Source: Ciona savignyi
Lineage: Eukaryota; Chordata; Ascidiacea; Phlebobranchia; Cionidae
Reading direction: 5' to 3'
NCBI GenBank assembly: GCA_000149265.1
Contig: CH003207.1
Location: 16,108 to 80,107, forward strand
Length of the DNA stretch: 64,000 bases
In this document: positions 43,190 through 55,017 of the stretch, one piece after another
How the letters are laid out: each line of letters opens with the position of its first letter
Position numbering within the stretch: position 1 is the first letter of the stretch
Notes under the pieces: model-generated
Seen by the model: only the letters and a program-made list of their open reading frames with translations
Databases searched by the model: none
Told to the model about the DNA's origin: nothing
Position numbers and translations under genes: made by a program

Positions 43190-44160
43190 TTTTATCTGCA
43201 CTCTATCAGAATATGTATGGCATTATGCAAACAATTTGTGCATAAACATGATATCATAGAAAGTATAATGACTGCACAATTCGGCTTCATGTTATAAATG
43301 TCGTTGGGGAATCTATCTTTAAAGGAGAGTGCAAACTTATCCACATAGGATATAAGGATGTACCAAACCACAACTTTGGACACCCGGATTTTAAAACGGA
43401 AACTTATTTTGCATCGCAAAAGCGTACATGGGTACCAGCAAACTTTAAATTTATGAAGAAATGCAAAATACGACTGAAGCTGTCTAGAAAGTGCAGTCGT
43501 CACCAAAATTACTCTTGCGATATATTACATCACTTGTGGCCAGTCGTCGGTTCGTCGTTAGCAAATTAAAGATTCTTTAATTAGAATTTGAATGCCTACA
43601 CATTTTATACCACAGCAGTGCGCTTGCTTACAGCGATTGATTATGTTACAAATTAATACGTACAATTTAAAGACAATTAGGAATTTATTTTTATCAATAT
43701 TATTTTATATATGATTATGTGGCATAGGTCTTAGGTTTATATAATTTAAGTTTGTAGGGTATTTATTGTAAAATATAACTTTTAACCGGTTATTTGTTAG
43801 CTAAAAATATCTGCATTACCAAGCCGCCACAAATCCGGCAGTAACTCGTATTGAAAGGTCGGTGTAAGTTTACTAAACAGTTCCTACGTAACAGACAGTC
43901 CTTTGTTTTCTCAAACGTGTACAATGAACCACTGGCATTCCGTCGCATTTCTCCTCACGCAAGACTGTGGGAAAATACTCACTTCGTGGAAATGATCTTG
44001 TTGTGTTGAAACCACAATTCTTATGAACGTTTGACCTTTGTTTAAGTTCGCTGCAAAAATGCAAGTCTCTGCAGATAAAAGGACATTAGCACACTGTCTT
44101 GATCATAATCGGCTTTTGCCAGGGCAACTTTATAAATTTTAGCTGCGCAACTTTTTGTCA
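43190..44160. repeat. Segmental duplicate, copy 2 of 3
   Basis: Collinear with 45780-46960 and, more distantly, 26160-27100. Contains the antisense cysteine-rich ORFs. Confidence 0.8.
43192..44064 (-). CDS. Candidate two-exon cysteine-rich gene, copy 2
   Basis: Two minus-strand open stretches are conserved with copy 3. The 5' one (44064-43873) has NCGFNTTRSFPRSEYFPTVL, then REEKCDGMPVVHC and RTVCYVGT. A possible donor, TGTTAC|gtagga, follows. The 3' one (43506-43192) has FKVCWYPCTLLRCK. A hydrophobic-x-P-x-x-(L/V) run followed by spaced cysteines is reminiscent of cystine-knot ligands such as IL-17, Trunk or noggin, but this is only a resemblance. The splice pairing is unproven, and the 3' stretch could be non-coding. 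Confidence 0.3.
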
Positions 44161-44271
44161 CTGGTGATGACCAAGACTGTGCGCACACATCAGATTTTAC
44201 TGGTTCCACAAGTTTCGGCACACTTTCCATTTTAAATTAAAAGGTTTAAAGACATAACTATGTTACAGATT

Positions 44272-45215
44272 CTTGTTTTTGAGTACAATTCAGACAAAAT
44301 ATGTCACCTTTCAAGACTTAGGTGATGCCCATTTGTTATACCCCGTCTCTTCTTTTAACACGCTTCGACAGTCAAGAACGGTTAGGATTGGTTAGAGATT
44401 GTACAGTGCTTTGACTGGCTGCACACTGCGCGATTACCCAATAAAAAACGTGACCCCTGTTTACGCCTTCCCTTACCCTGGCTAGTCCCCTTTTAAACTT
44501 AAAACGCTGCTACATGTTTATCTTTAAATACCACATCTATCCATTTTCAGCTGCGCAAAATTAAATAATATAACCATACGTCGGAATAAAAATGTACCAC
44601 TCATTAGATTAGAACGCGCATAGAGGTCTATTAAGTAGTTATACGACATATGTATGTATATTTTTACATATGGGGTTTGGAAAAAAATAAAACAGTATAA
44701 ATCGAAATTGTCCGGTCACTAAATCATCCGGTTGCTTGTGTAACAACAGTGGGAACATGAATTATAAAAATTCAGATAAAAAAGATTTTTGTTCGACGTT
44801 GTTCAATACATGCATTTGTTTATTATTTTTAAAACTTTATATTCACAAAGGTTATGCAAACAGGTAACATTGTTATGTGCATTGTTCAATACTTCTACTC
44901 TCTGTGGTTGTAATCGTATGCCACACCAGCAAAGAAAGAATAATGCAAAGTTCACTAATACAGTGTGTATGATTCAACAGGGGCAAAGCCTTACCCTACG
45001 ATGTCAACCCTGTGTTGACAAATCGAGCTGCTTAGCGTAACTTGACCAGTGGTTGTCTTTAACACAAAACACCCTGTGTGTCTGTCGTGTATTTCCTTAT
45101 TCAAATATCAACCATATAGCAATTAGAAATATATCGAAACAATTTAAAGTATTTAGAGACAATTTCTGGGTTTTCTTTCGTACAATGCTTATATAGCTCA
45201 ATAAATATAAATATC
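44272..45215 (+). repeat. Direct duplicate of 40410-41380
   Basis: Second copy of the 950-bp segment. The sequence then jumps to the inverse of 41445-41665, so about 1.3 kb present between the first copy's parts is absent here. Confidence 0.8.
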
Positions 45216-45779
45216 GTCTTGTTTCCCATGTTGTGTTTTTGTTGTTCAATTACAAAAATATTTTTCATTTCTTCCGGTTTAATCGGGTTCTCAAATCAAT
45301 TGCGACTTGCAAGAACAAAGTTTAGGTGATCTAACAGCCCCCTTTGTGACGTAATAACATGCTGAGTTTCATTTGAATGCTTGAGTGATTTGGGAAATCC
45401 CATTGTTACGCGACAGATTGATACCCAGCTCTCCGAAACATCGAGCATTTTGCACAATGACCTTCGAAATTGGCGGCGACGCCCTGCGGTTCAATAAGCA
45501 CAAACAATGCGATTCGTAGATACTTTAATTTGGGAATTAGCCTAGAGACTTTGCTGTAAATGACCGTAACACAGTGAAAGGTGAAACATGGGCATCAGCA
45601 GCATTTCTTCTTGCCCAGTATTGTAAGTCCTGAATAACTGATTTAATGCTTACTGCAATTATTGATCATTTATATTAATTAGCTTGAAATAGCGATTACT
45701 AACGATGCAGAAGTGGGTATGCCTAAAAGAACGATCACTAACTTCAAAACGAAGTACTACGGGAAACTGGTGACGTAAG

Positions 45780-46960
45780 GACGCCGTTTTATCTGCACTT
45801 TATCAGACTATGTATATGGCATAATGCAAACAATTTGTGCATAAACATGATATCATAGAAAGTAAAATGGCTGCACAATTCGGCTTCATGTTATAAATGT
45901 CATTGGGACATCTATATTTTCTTTAAAGGAGAGTGTAAATTTATCCACATAGGATATCAGGATGTACCAAACCAAAACTTTTGACACCCAGATTTTAAAA
46001 CGAAAACTTAATTTGCATCGCAAAAGCGTACATGGGTACCAGCAAACTTTAAATTTATAAAGAAATGCAAAATACGACTGTAGCTGTCTAGAAAGTGCAG
46101 TCGTCACCAAAATTACTCTTAAATTTAATCAAACCGCTCAAATTCAGCGATATATTACATCACTTGCGGCCAGTCGTCGGTTCGTCGTTAGCAAATTTAA
46201 AGATTCTTTAATTAGAATTTGAATGCCTACACATTTTATACCACAGCAGTGCGCTTGCTTAAAGCGATGGATTATGTTACAAATTAATACGTACAATTTA
46301 AAGACAATTAGGAATTTATTTTTTATCAATATTATTTTATATATGATCGTTATGTGGCATAGGTCTTAGGTTTATATAATTTAAGCTCGTAGGGTATTTA
46401 TTGTAAAATATAACTTTTAACCGGTTATTTGTTAGCCAAAAATATCTGCATTACCAAACCGCCACAAATCCGGCAGTAACTCGTATTGATAGGTCGGTGT
46501 AAGTTTAATAAACAGTTCCTACGTAACAGACAGTCCTTTGTTTTCTCAAACTTGTACAATGAACCACTGGCATTCCGTCACATTTCTCCTCACGCAAGTC
46601 TGTGGGAAACCACTCACTTCGTGGAAATGATCTTGTTGTGTTGAAACCACAATTCTTATGCACGTTTGACCTTTGTTTAGGTTCGCTGCAAAAATGCAAG
46701 TGTCTGCAGATAAAAGGACAATAGTACAGTGTCTTGATCAGGATCTGCTTTTGCAAAAACAACTTCGTAACTCATGCTGTGCAACTTCTAAATTTGCCTT
46801 TTTCCAACTTCTTTGGCGTGTGTTATAAAAGTGTTTAAATTACAAGGATACGGCTCACAATATTATAGAAGGGTGAAAGATAGAAATTAAATAAGTTATA
46901 AGAAATTGTGCTTGAGTTAAAGCCGAAAGTACTCATCAGTTAGTAGTTAAGTATATATAC
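45780..46960. repeat. Segmental duplicate, copy 3 of 3
   Basis: Collinear with copy 2. It runs on into the upstream region of ficolin D ('caatatacaatgattgttag' near 46965), the same order as copy 1 and ficolin C once the gypsy element is removed. Confidence 0.85.
45886..46762 (-). CDS. Candidate two-exon cysteine-rich gene, copy 3
   Basis: The 5' open stretch (46762-46505) extends further upstream than copy 2, with a hydrophobic start (LFLQKQILIKTLYYCPFICR, no ATG), then NTTRSFPRSEWFPTDLREE, KCDGMPVVHC and RTVCYVGTVY. The 3' stretch (46110-45886) has FKVCWYPCTLLRCK, as in copy 2, with several amino-acid replacements but no stop. Frame retention across both copies is the main argument for coding. 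Function unknown. Confidence 0.3.
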
Positions 46961-47099
46961 AATATACAATGATTGTTAGTTCTCTAGGTTAAGCCAGGAA
47001 AAGATATATTACAACGTGCCGCGATTTTAAAACCTCAATCAAATTTATCCTACAGGACCAAACAGAAATAACCTGATATGATATTTACTTCATTGTAAT

Positions 47100-47690
47100 T
47101 TTTTTTTTGGGGGGGGGGGAGCTCGCGCTTTTCGAAGCTAAAATTCTGGAGCGTTGGCTAAGGTTGCTTCAGCTGGCTGCCTTACGGTCTATCGCGAACT
47201 GCGCAGCTGAAAATCTATAGGTTCACTAACCACAAAACGCCTACTAATTATTATAGTAGCCACGATTTATAAACAAACCTTAAACTCAAAGTCTAATTCT
47301 TGATCCAATATAGTTGTATTCTGCGTCTTCAAATATAACAGTTTCGTTCGCGAACAAGTTACATAGTTTGGTGCAACTTATCTGGTCTGATGCTAGTTAT
47401 CTAGCCTGAGGCGCGTTATATTTTACTGTTCATATTTTCTAGAATATATATGGCTTTTTACGAGGTTTAAAAAGTTAGGGTGCGACGAGTTTCACACCTG
47501 TACATTTTTAACTGCGGGAAATAAAAGTGGAAAAACTCTGATAACGATTTAAAAAGTGAAAATACATAGGCCGTACGAGGTGATAATTACGTAACGATTA
47601 ATAACACGTGAGTGTCGATAAATCTCAAACGCAAAAAAAAGACGTAAAAAACACAAAATATTTTTGACATAAATTAAAACAAATATTTGT
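47100..47690. other. Copy-specific insertion upstream of ficolin D
   Basis: Begins with T and G homopolymers (47100-47120) and includes 'tggctaaggttgcttcagct'. It is absent from the equivalent place before ficolin C. No ORF and no termini recognised. Confidence 0.4.
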
Positions 47691-47771
47691 ACGAGATGCT
47701 TCATATTCTAAACTTTATTTGAAACTATTAATATAGCTTATTTTTACAACGCAGTGGAAAAAATTGCAAAA

Positions 47772-49211
47772 ATGCAAAGTCTCTCTGTGTCTATTCTTTC
47801 ATTTCTGTTTTTCGTGCTGGTCATCAGCGAGGTTCGCAGCCAAAGTTCTCGACACGTGACTTTATCATGCGGAAATGACGTCACTTCCGAGAAAGGAGAG
47901 CCAGGTCAAGCGGGCAAAAAAGGTCCTGTGGGTGAACGTGGGATGGAAGGACCCAAGGGCGCAAAGGGCGAACATGGCTCATGTGACCCGTCATGTAGAT
48001 CGGCGTATAATCAACTAAGCGAGAAATTTCAAAGATTGGAAAGTATCTTGGTAACACAAGGTAAATTTGCAGCGCTAAGATGTTTCCCGACCGTTTTAGT
48101 TTAGCAAGTGTTTGGTCAAGAAACGCGATTTAATAAGTCATTAAAAAGATCAAATGTGTATGTCATTGACTGAAATATTGTGTAATACACCCCGCAAACA
48201 GAAACAAACTGCTGAACCGGAGAGAGCACGTAGTTAATAATTGATTTATATTAAATGCTTAAAAATCTCTTCCAGTTAGTTATTTCTGTATAATAAATTT
48301 ATCCTTGATTCAGTACCCCCAAGAAGTTGCAAAGAAGCGTTACAGTTAGGACGCAACGTGAGTGGTATCCACTACATACATAATCCTAGGAATCAACAAA
48401 TTTTGGAAGTTTACTGCGATCAAACCACGGACAATGGCGGTTGGATGGTCAGTTGATTTTTTGTTGGCTATTTGTGATTATACTCACTACTAATAAACAT
48501 ATGTTAAAGGTGATTCAGCGTCGCACAGACGGATCTGAAGACTTCTATCGAACGTGGGCTGAATATCAAGAGAAGTTTGGGAATCTTAGTAATGAATTTT
48601 GGTTAGGTGGGATGTTTTATGTTATTTTTTAGATACAATAAAACATTTACTCACATATTTTGAAATATTAGGTCTGGAAAACCTTCACGCTCTAACCAGA
48701 ACGGGGAGTTATGAACTAAGAATCGAATTGGAAGATTGCGCAAACATTAGAAAGTTTGCAAAGTTTAGGTTTGTCTTTGTCAAATAGCAATTATAATTAC
48801 GTTTGTACTAATCAATAATTTATATAACCTTTGTTTAGCTCGTTTTCAATCGGCTCCATTGAAGAACAATATTTATTGACAGTATCCGGTTACTCTGGAA
48901 ATGCAGGTAAGAATGTATTAAGATCGCTTAATACGTCATAGAGATATTACATTCGTATTGCAGGAGATTCACTTAACTATCACAACGGGCGTCCCTTTAC
49001 AACCAAGGACATGGATAACGATTCCCATGGTGGCAATAATTGCGCTGTGGATTATCATGGAGCTTGGTGGTATGGTGATTGTTACCATTCCAATCTGAAC
49101 GGGGCGTACCTGAACTGCCAAACTACAACTTATCAAGCTACAAGTTGGAATTTATTTCACGGCGAACAATATTCATTGAAATTCATTGAGATGAAATTCA
49201 GGCCGATATAA
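47772..49211 (+). CDS. Ficolin-like collagen/fibrinogen lectin D
   Basis: Exons 47772-48060, 48314-48447, 48510-48606, 48672-48768, 48839-48906 and 48964-49211. Exon sizes equal gene C except the last, which is 3 nt longer. I chose the ATG at 47772 over the upstream in-frame ATG at 47754 because it aligns with gene C and follows an acceptor-like 'caacgcag'. Signal peptide [20 protein letters not shown], nine Gly-x-y triplets, stalk, and fibrinogen domain with [75 protein letters not shown]. Differences from C cluster in the last exon ([11 protein letters not shown] and [14 protein letters not shown]), near the ligand-binding side of the fold. Intron 1 is short and free of the transposon. Confidence 0.9.
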
Positions 49212-49682
49212 AATTTATAACCAATCACCTTCATATAATGTAAAACCGTGACATATATAGTAATGCGAATAGCATATTTTTTGTGTATAAAATTGTTGTA
49301 AAAGTTGTCCTAAACCGGGTAACAAAATTTAGGTGTAATTTGCTGTTGATGTAAAAATAAACAAAAAATTAAAAAGTAAGTATATTCATCTCTTTGTGTG
49401 TCCCAGTTTAATGAAAACGAATAATCAAGAAAGTGAAACCTCCTTCGTACCATTGCCAATATACATATCGTAATATTCAGCAGTTCTACACCCTACTGTA
49501 GCTGGATATCCGTTTTATATCACCGAAATAGTGTACGGAACATGTCAGGTGGTTCATTACTTGTTCACGATACATCTTACTATTGGTGACGTGGTTTAAA
49601 AATACTAAGCAAACCAATATTTTGTAAATTTTCGATATAGATATTATAGAATAAGCATGATTAAAACACCCCCCCCCCCCCC

Positions 49683-49855
49683 ACACATCGGGTTACCGGG
49701 GTATGTGTTGTATATGATCGAGATATTCATTTAGTTTTAGTAAAACCAATATAGTCCACTGGGTTCATGGGATGTTAGCTATATGCATTATGCAGGGATG
49801 CAACGGACAAAACCACCTAGCTGGAAAAATGTAGGATTCACCGTATGTAAAAGGT
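49683..49855 (-). repeat. Diverged SINE downstream of ficolin D
   Basis: Same copy as 35770-35945, preceded here by a C homopolymer (49670-49682). Confidence 0.6.
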
Positions 49856-50687
49856 CTTCATACACTTTACAAGATTGTGACATTGCTCAAACGCCTTGGA
49901 AGAAGTGAAATGTTTCAGGGGAATTGTTATCTGTCTACTCTTAAAGGGAACAACATTAAATGAAAAATTGGCTTTGTTTTCTTAAACTTATTCTACACTA
50001 TAAAATTAGTGCAATAAAAGCTTTGAAAAGTTTCTATAATAAAACATACTGCCTTGACAACAGACAATAAACGATGAAGAGAATAATCTTTCATGTTTTT
50101 CGTTCATGTTTTTTTGGGATAAACAAAAATATCGTGTTTCTAAAATATTGTAACCAAGATCCGTTTTTCCCAACAAAGATTAAAACGGTCCCCATGAGCT
50201 AACTTAAGCTGCTTTTCTTTTTGTTCTCATCTGAGAACTGACATTTTCAATTTTTCGTTTTCTCTCAACTAAATTTAGCTATCAGACCCATATAATTTCT
50301 TACAAATTCTGATAACGCCCTGTTTAGTTCAGCTTATTCATTTTTTCCACTTTATTAAATAATAGCGAAACAAATAAATCACAGCACAGAGCCAAAAAAA
50401 CGGCAATACGAACATCCGATAAAACACACCTTAAAAATAAATAATTATTAAATATAACGGACATGGCTTTCAAACCTAAGCAAAATTAAAAATAATTTGT
50501 AAGCAAAATAAATTAAAATCAAACCATATAAAGTCTTGAAGAAAAGCGTTCTGGGATGGGCTCAAGTAATCATTCTTTTTACAATTTAATGACTATAATA
50601 GGACATTCTCTATATTATATTTATGCTCTATAAATGTAAGAATTGTCAAAAGATCCTAAAACACTCGATATCAGTTTTATATACAAA

Positions 50688-50890
50688 TTAAGTGCGTTGC
50701 CTTTCAACCTAAAATATGGAAAATGGGCGCTTGCTCGACGGGTGGGCAGGGCACTAAGCGGACATCGCTTGAACCCATTGGATTAATGGTTTGTACTTAA
50801 ATTAAAGAAACATCTTAATCATATGTTACACAGTAGCTCAGTAGTAACCTGGCGGTGGGCACTAGGTGATCTGACTATTACCCGCATGAC
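50688..50890 (+). repeat. SINE, diverged, duplicate of 37585
   Basis: 'agtgcgttgcctttcaacct' to 'gcggtgggcactaggtgatc'. Confidence 0.65.
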
Positions 50891-51226
50891 AATATTTTCA
50901 AAATTTCATTTTGTAGTTTCATTTTGCGCAAGAATGTTTATTTAGTTAAAGTAGGATAAATTGACAGCTAGGTTTATTACATCAGAATTTTTATAGCTAG
51001 TTTTTGATTATGAATGGACAACAAAGGTGGAACAATACTCACCGAAACTATGGTCACCAATTCTAACCCTGCCCTAAACACTAACTATAAAGCAGCAATC
51101 TTTATATTAGTGCGCAGTTTCCCTTCATTCCTCCTTTTGGCTTTGTTCATCAAAATAGAAATTTTAAGTACTTTGGTCTTTTTCTATGCCTACATTTTAA
51201 AATAAGTCAGACTTTGCAGTCTGACT

Positions 51227-51522
51227 AGTCCGGTAGCTTAGTCTGGCGGTTAGGTGCGCCGCATTTTACTTGAATGGTTGCAGATGTAAAACTGGTCGCT
51301 AGCTAATCGGTTGAGTCCTTGGGCAAGGCATTTTACTGACATTGCCTGAACCCAGCGAATAAATGTGCTTTACCAAATTGAAGGAACGTGTCTATCTATC
51401 ATATACAACACACTGCAATAACTCCGGCAACCCGATGGTGAGCGCGAGGTAATCTGACGATTGCCCGTGTGTTAACCCTCTTGGTTTTCCCATTCACGAA
51501 GATAAACATAAATATCCTATGA
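51227..51522 (+). repeat. SINE, full length
   Basis: Head 'cggtagcttagtctggcggt', body, and tail 'ataaacataaatatcctatg'. It is more complete than its duplicate at 39443. Confidence 0.9.
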
Positions 51523-52169
51523 CTAAACGCAGCAATTTATCTTAAGTTGTGTTATTGTTCTGGCACACGAGGGGGAACTAAAAAGAGGGATGAGGGAAAC
51601 TGCATTAAACTGAGAATTGTAAAGTTGGATTTTAAGTTGTGGGAAACTAAAAGGAGGTAAACTGCACACTTAATAAAATATGATTGCAGTGGAGTTCAAC
51701 GTTTAAACATAGGGTTGGAGGTTATAGTTCTGGGGTTGAGATAAGTGTTTAGGGCAAGAGTTTAACTTAACAGCGAGGTAATCTGATTGCCGGTGTGATA
51801 ACGTTCCTGCGTTTTTTACGAAAAATAAACCTTCTACAGTCGTTAAACCACATTTATCGACCACAGTTAATTGTCTTGTTTGTCGCAGTGGCAATGCTAT
51901 ATCACCGGACGCGTCATTTTAAAGCTATCCAGTAAAATTGTTTACACCTTAGAGTGTAAGACAAAAGATGGACTGTCACCTTCAACGCAACGAAAAACTA
52001 GTGCTCTCTTTAATTGATGGTAATGTCGCACACAGTATATTAGTCTATAGATTGTATGGCCAGCTAGTAGTAGTTCCAGGCTCCTGAGATAGTCAAGGGA
52101 TAGTAAGTAAGGTTGAAGGTGCCTGTTTTGATTGGCGTGTGTGTATAGCAGGGAAAAATGGGGAAAATT

Positions 52170-52345
52170 CCTCGTAAATGGGAAAACGAAATATGCGTTT
52201 AGTAAACGGGCAATCGTGAGATCACCTCTCGTACACCATCGGGCTGACGGAGCTATTGCAGTGTTTTGTGTATGATTTAGACGTTCCTTCAATTTGGCAG
52301 AAGTCGATATTCTACTTGGTTCAGGTTATGTTCGTTAAGTGCATT
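52170..52345 (-). repeat. SINE fragment
   Basis: Tail and middle ('aacgggcaatcgtgagatca'). The head is missing. Confidence 0.7.
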
Positions 52346-53560
52346 TTCCAAAATAACAAATAAGCCCTTGGGAAATATAAAATGTAAAAAAGTTTACAAG
52401 TAAATATTAGATTATACCGTAAACTGAGTTAAGCTTACTATTGGCATAACTATTGTTCTATATTCAAGCAAGAAATACTGGATATTAGTATGAATTAAAA
52501 ATAAATTAAGTATTTGTTTATTAATTTAATGGTACTACATGTATATACAATATTATTGGTAAATAAATTAAGAGATTTTACCCAAACTTTGGTTATTATT
52601 CTTTTACAACTTTATATTGATGCAAAAAAAGTTTTAAATAAATCCGCTAAAGTATGTAATAAAGCGTCGGTTAACATTCTCTCACATTTGCGCAATACCA
52701 ATCTCTCAAAAGCGATAATATGAGATTGCGCAACAGTCATGCGACACCATCGGGTATTTTTTAATCTTTTGCGGAACTGAATGGCTTAACAACAAAATAA
52801 CGCGAGATGTTGGGGTAATATTACTACATAGTATTTCCTGTATATCTGCATTTGTGAGACTAAAGTATAAAAGTAACTTGGCCAAAATCCCACTGTAAGA
52901 CCGTAAAATGTTAAAAAGAAAGTGCTTTTTACAATACAGACACACTTGGCAAAGTGTAAGCGTTCTGCAAATATAGCTATATGAACAAATACGCCTGCGT
53001 TTTACTGGATCGATGAATAAAAACCATCCAAATTAACTTCGTGAGTTATATAAGCAGTTTCAAAAGTTGATTTGTTGTCAAATAATTTTACTACGCAATC
53101 CAACAGAATGCGTCACCATTTTGCCTTCTTTCTTCGAGTTAAAATTTAATGTTTGTTTTAATATGACGACATAGTACTCATTGTTGCGTAACCGAAAGAA
53201 AAAAGCAGAATAGTTCGTTCTAACCAGCAGCCAACAAAAGATAAAACGCGCTTCTTATCATTTTGAAGCGTTTTTCATTCAACATAAAAGCTTAGATTAG
53301 AATAAAAGTAAGGAACTTTTTAGTAATTACGAAAATAATTCAACATTATCGAGCATTAATTTAGAGGCCAGCTAATAAGCGTTTTTTTTTTGCTTAAAAG
53401 CTGTTAACCTTGATTATAATTGCTTAAAACGGATTATTTTACGTGTTGGAAAACCTTAAAAGGCCATGTTTTTACATTACTGCTGATACTAGTTTTAATC
53501 AAGCTAACAGTGACATTTTCTATTCATGTTATTTATGAAATAAAAAAAGTATTGTACTCT
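52346..53560. other. Upstream region of H3.3 gene
   Basis: AT-rich sequence with no supportable ORF. It probably contains the H3.3 promoter, but I see no definite TATA box. Confidence 0.45.
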
Positions 53561-54016
<456 letters not shown>

Positions 54017-54021
54017 ACTTA

Positions 54022-54041
54022 ACTCAGCTAATGCGCTGAGT
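54022..54041 (+). terminator. Stem-loop after H3.3 stop codon
   Basis: ACTCAGC, loop TAATGC, GCTGAGT: a perfect 7-bp stem six bases after the stop codon. Canonical histone stem-loops have a 6-bp stem with a UUUC-type 4-nt loop, so this is at most a relic or a coincidence. Confidence 0.35.
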
Positions 54042-54089
54042 ACTTTGTACATATATTTTGATCCCAGAAAAACTTTGGCGTTGTAGTCG

Positions 54090-55010
54090 TGTCTTTTTAT
54101 ACGAGTAGTATGTAAGTTTACGATCATTCTACTAACTAAATTGGTCAAACATTTTAAACAGAAAGCTAGATGTGTAAATGTATTTTCTTACAATTTATTT
54201 TTCACACTTTCTTTAAAACAAGTTAGTAATTTCTTAAGTAATTTGGATTTTTTTAACAACAACATTTAACAAACAACAAAAAATTAGTTAAAACTGAAAT
54301 ATTAATACATTTCTAACCATCTTTTATTGAATTTCATTTTCTAACTTTTTGTATTTTAATTTTCAACAACAGATTACAAAATAACCAACAACAAAATACA
54401 AAACAATACAACTGTAGTCGAAACTGTCGGTCAATGTCTGTTGTAAGAATTCATCAAACATTTTTAATGGACTTTATTGGCTTTAACCATCAGTTCCTTG
54501 AGTATTTTTACAGTTATAACCACAAACAGATTTTCGTGCACAGTACATCTTAATATGTATTAAACACTGCATCCTGATTTTTAAGTACCCAGTCCTTGCA
54601 ATTGTAATAAATTTCACTCTAAAACCTGGCGTTTTTCTAAGCCAAACTGTATTAGACTTAAGCAGAAAAATGTACATGGTCCTTATAAACCAGTATCATT
54701 GTATATATATGATTTACCGTTAAAAACAGAAAATAATGTGTGACTTTTTTACTTCTGGTACATGATTGTTAAAATAACAGTATACCAATTGCTTATAGGA
54801 CTGCTAAATTCTTACTTTTTTTCATGATTTCGGTTACTTAATTCGTTAAAATACAATATTTGGAATAGAAATATAATTAACTTCGATGTGATGTTGTACA
54901 TATTCGTAGCAGTTAGGAAATATGTTGCGTTAGATCAATTGAAAAGCAGTGACCTGTGTAATAGCTAGCAGGGTGGAACATGACATAGAAATCATAAACA
55001 CAAGAATTAG
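54090..55010. other. Intergenic spacer H3.3-rabaptin
   Basis: AT-rich sequence with nothing recognised. It probably holds the H3.3 3' UTR and polyadenylation site and the rabaptin promoter. Confidence 0.4.
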
Positions 55011-55017
55011 TTGAAAG

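Noticed and set aside
54022..54041. Canonical histone 3' processing stem-loop
   Set aside because: Stem and loop lengths and sequence differ from the conserved element, and no purine-rich downstream element follows at the expected distance.
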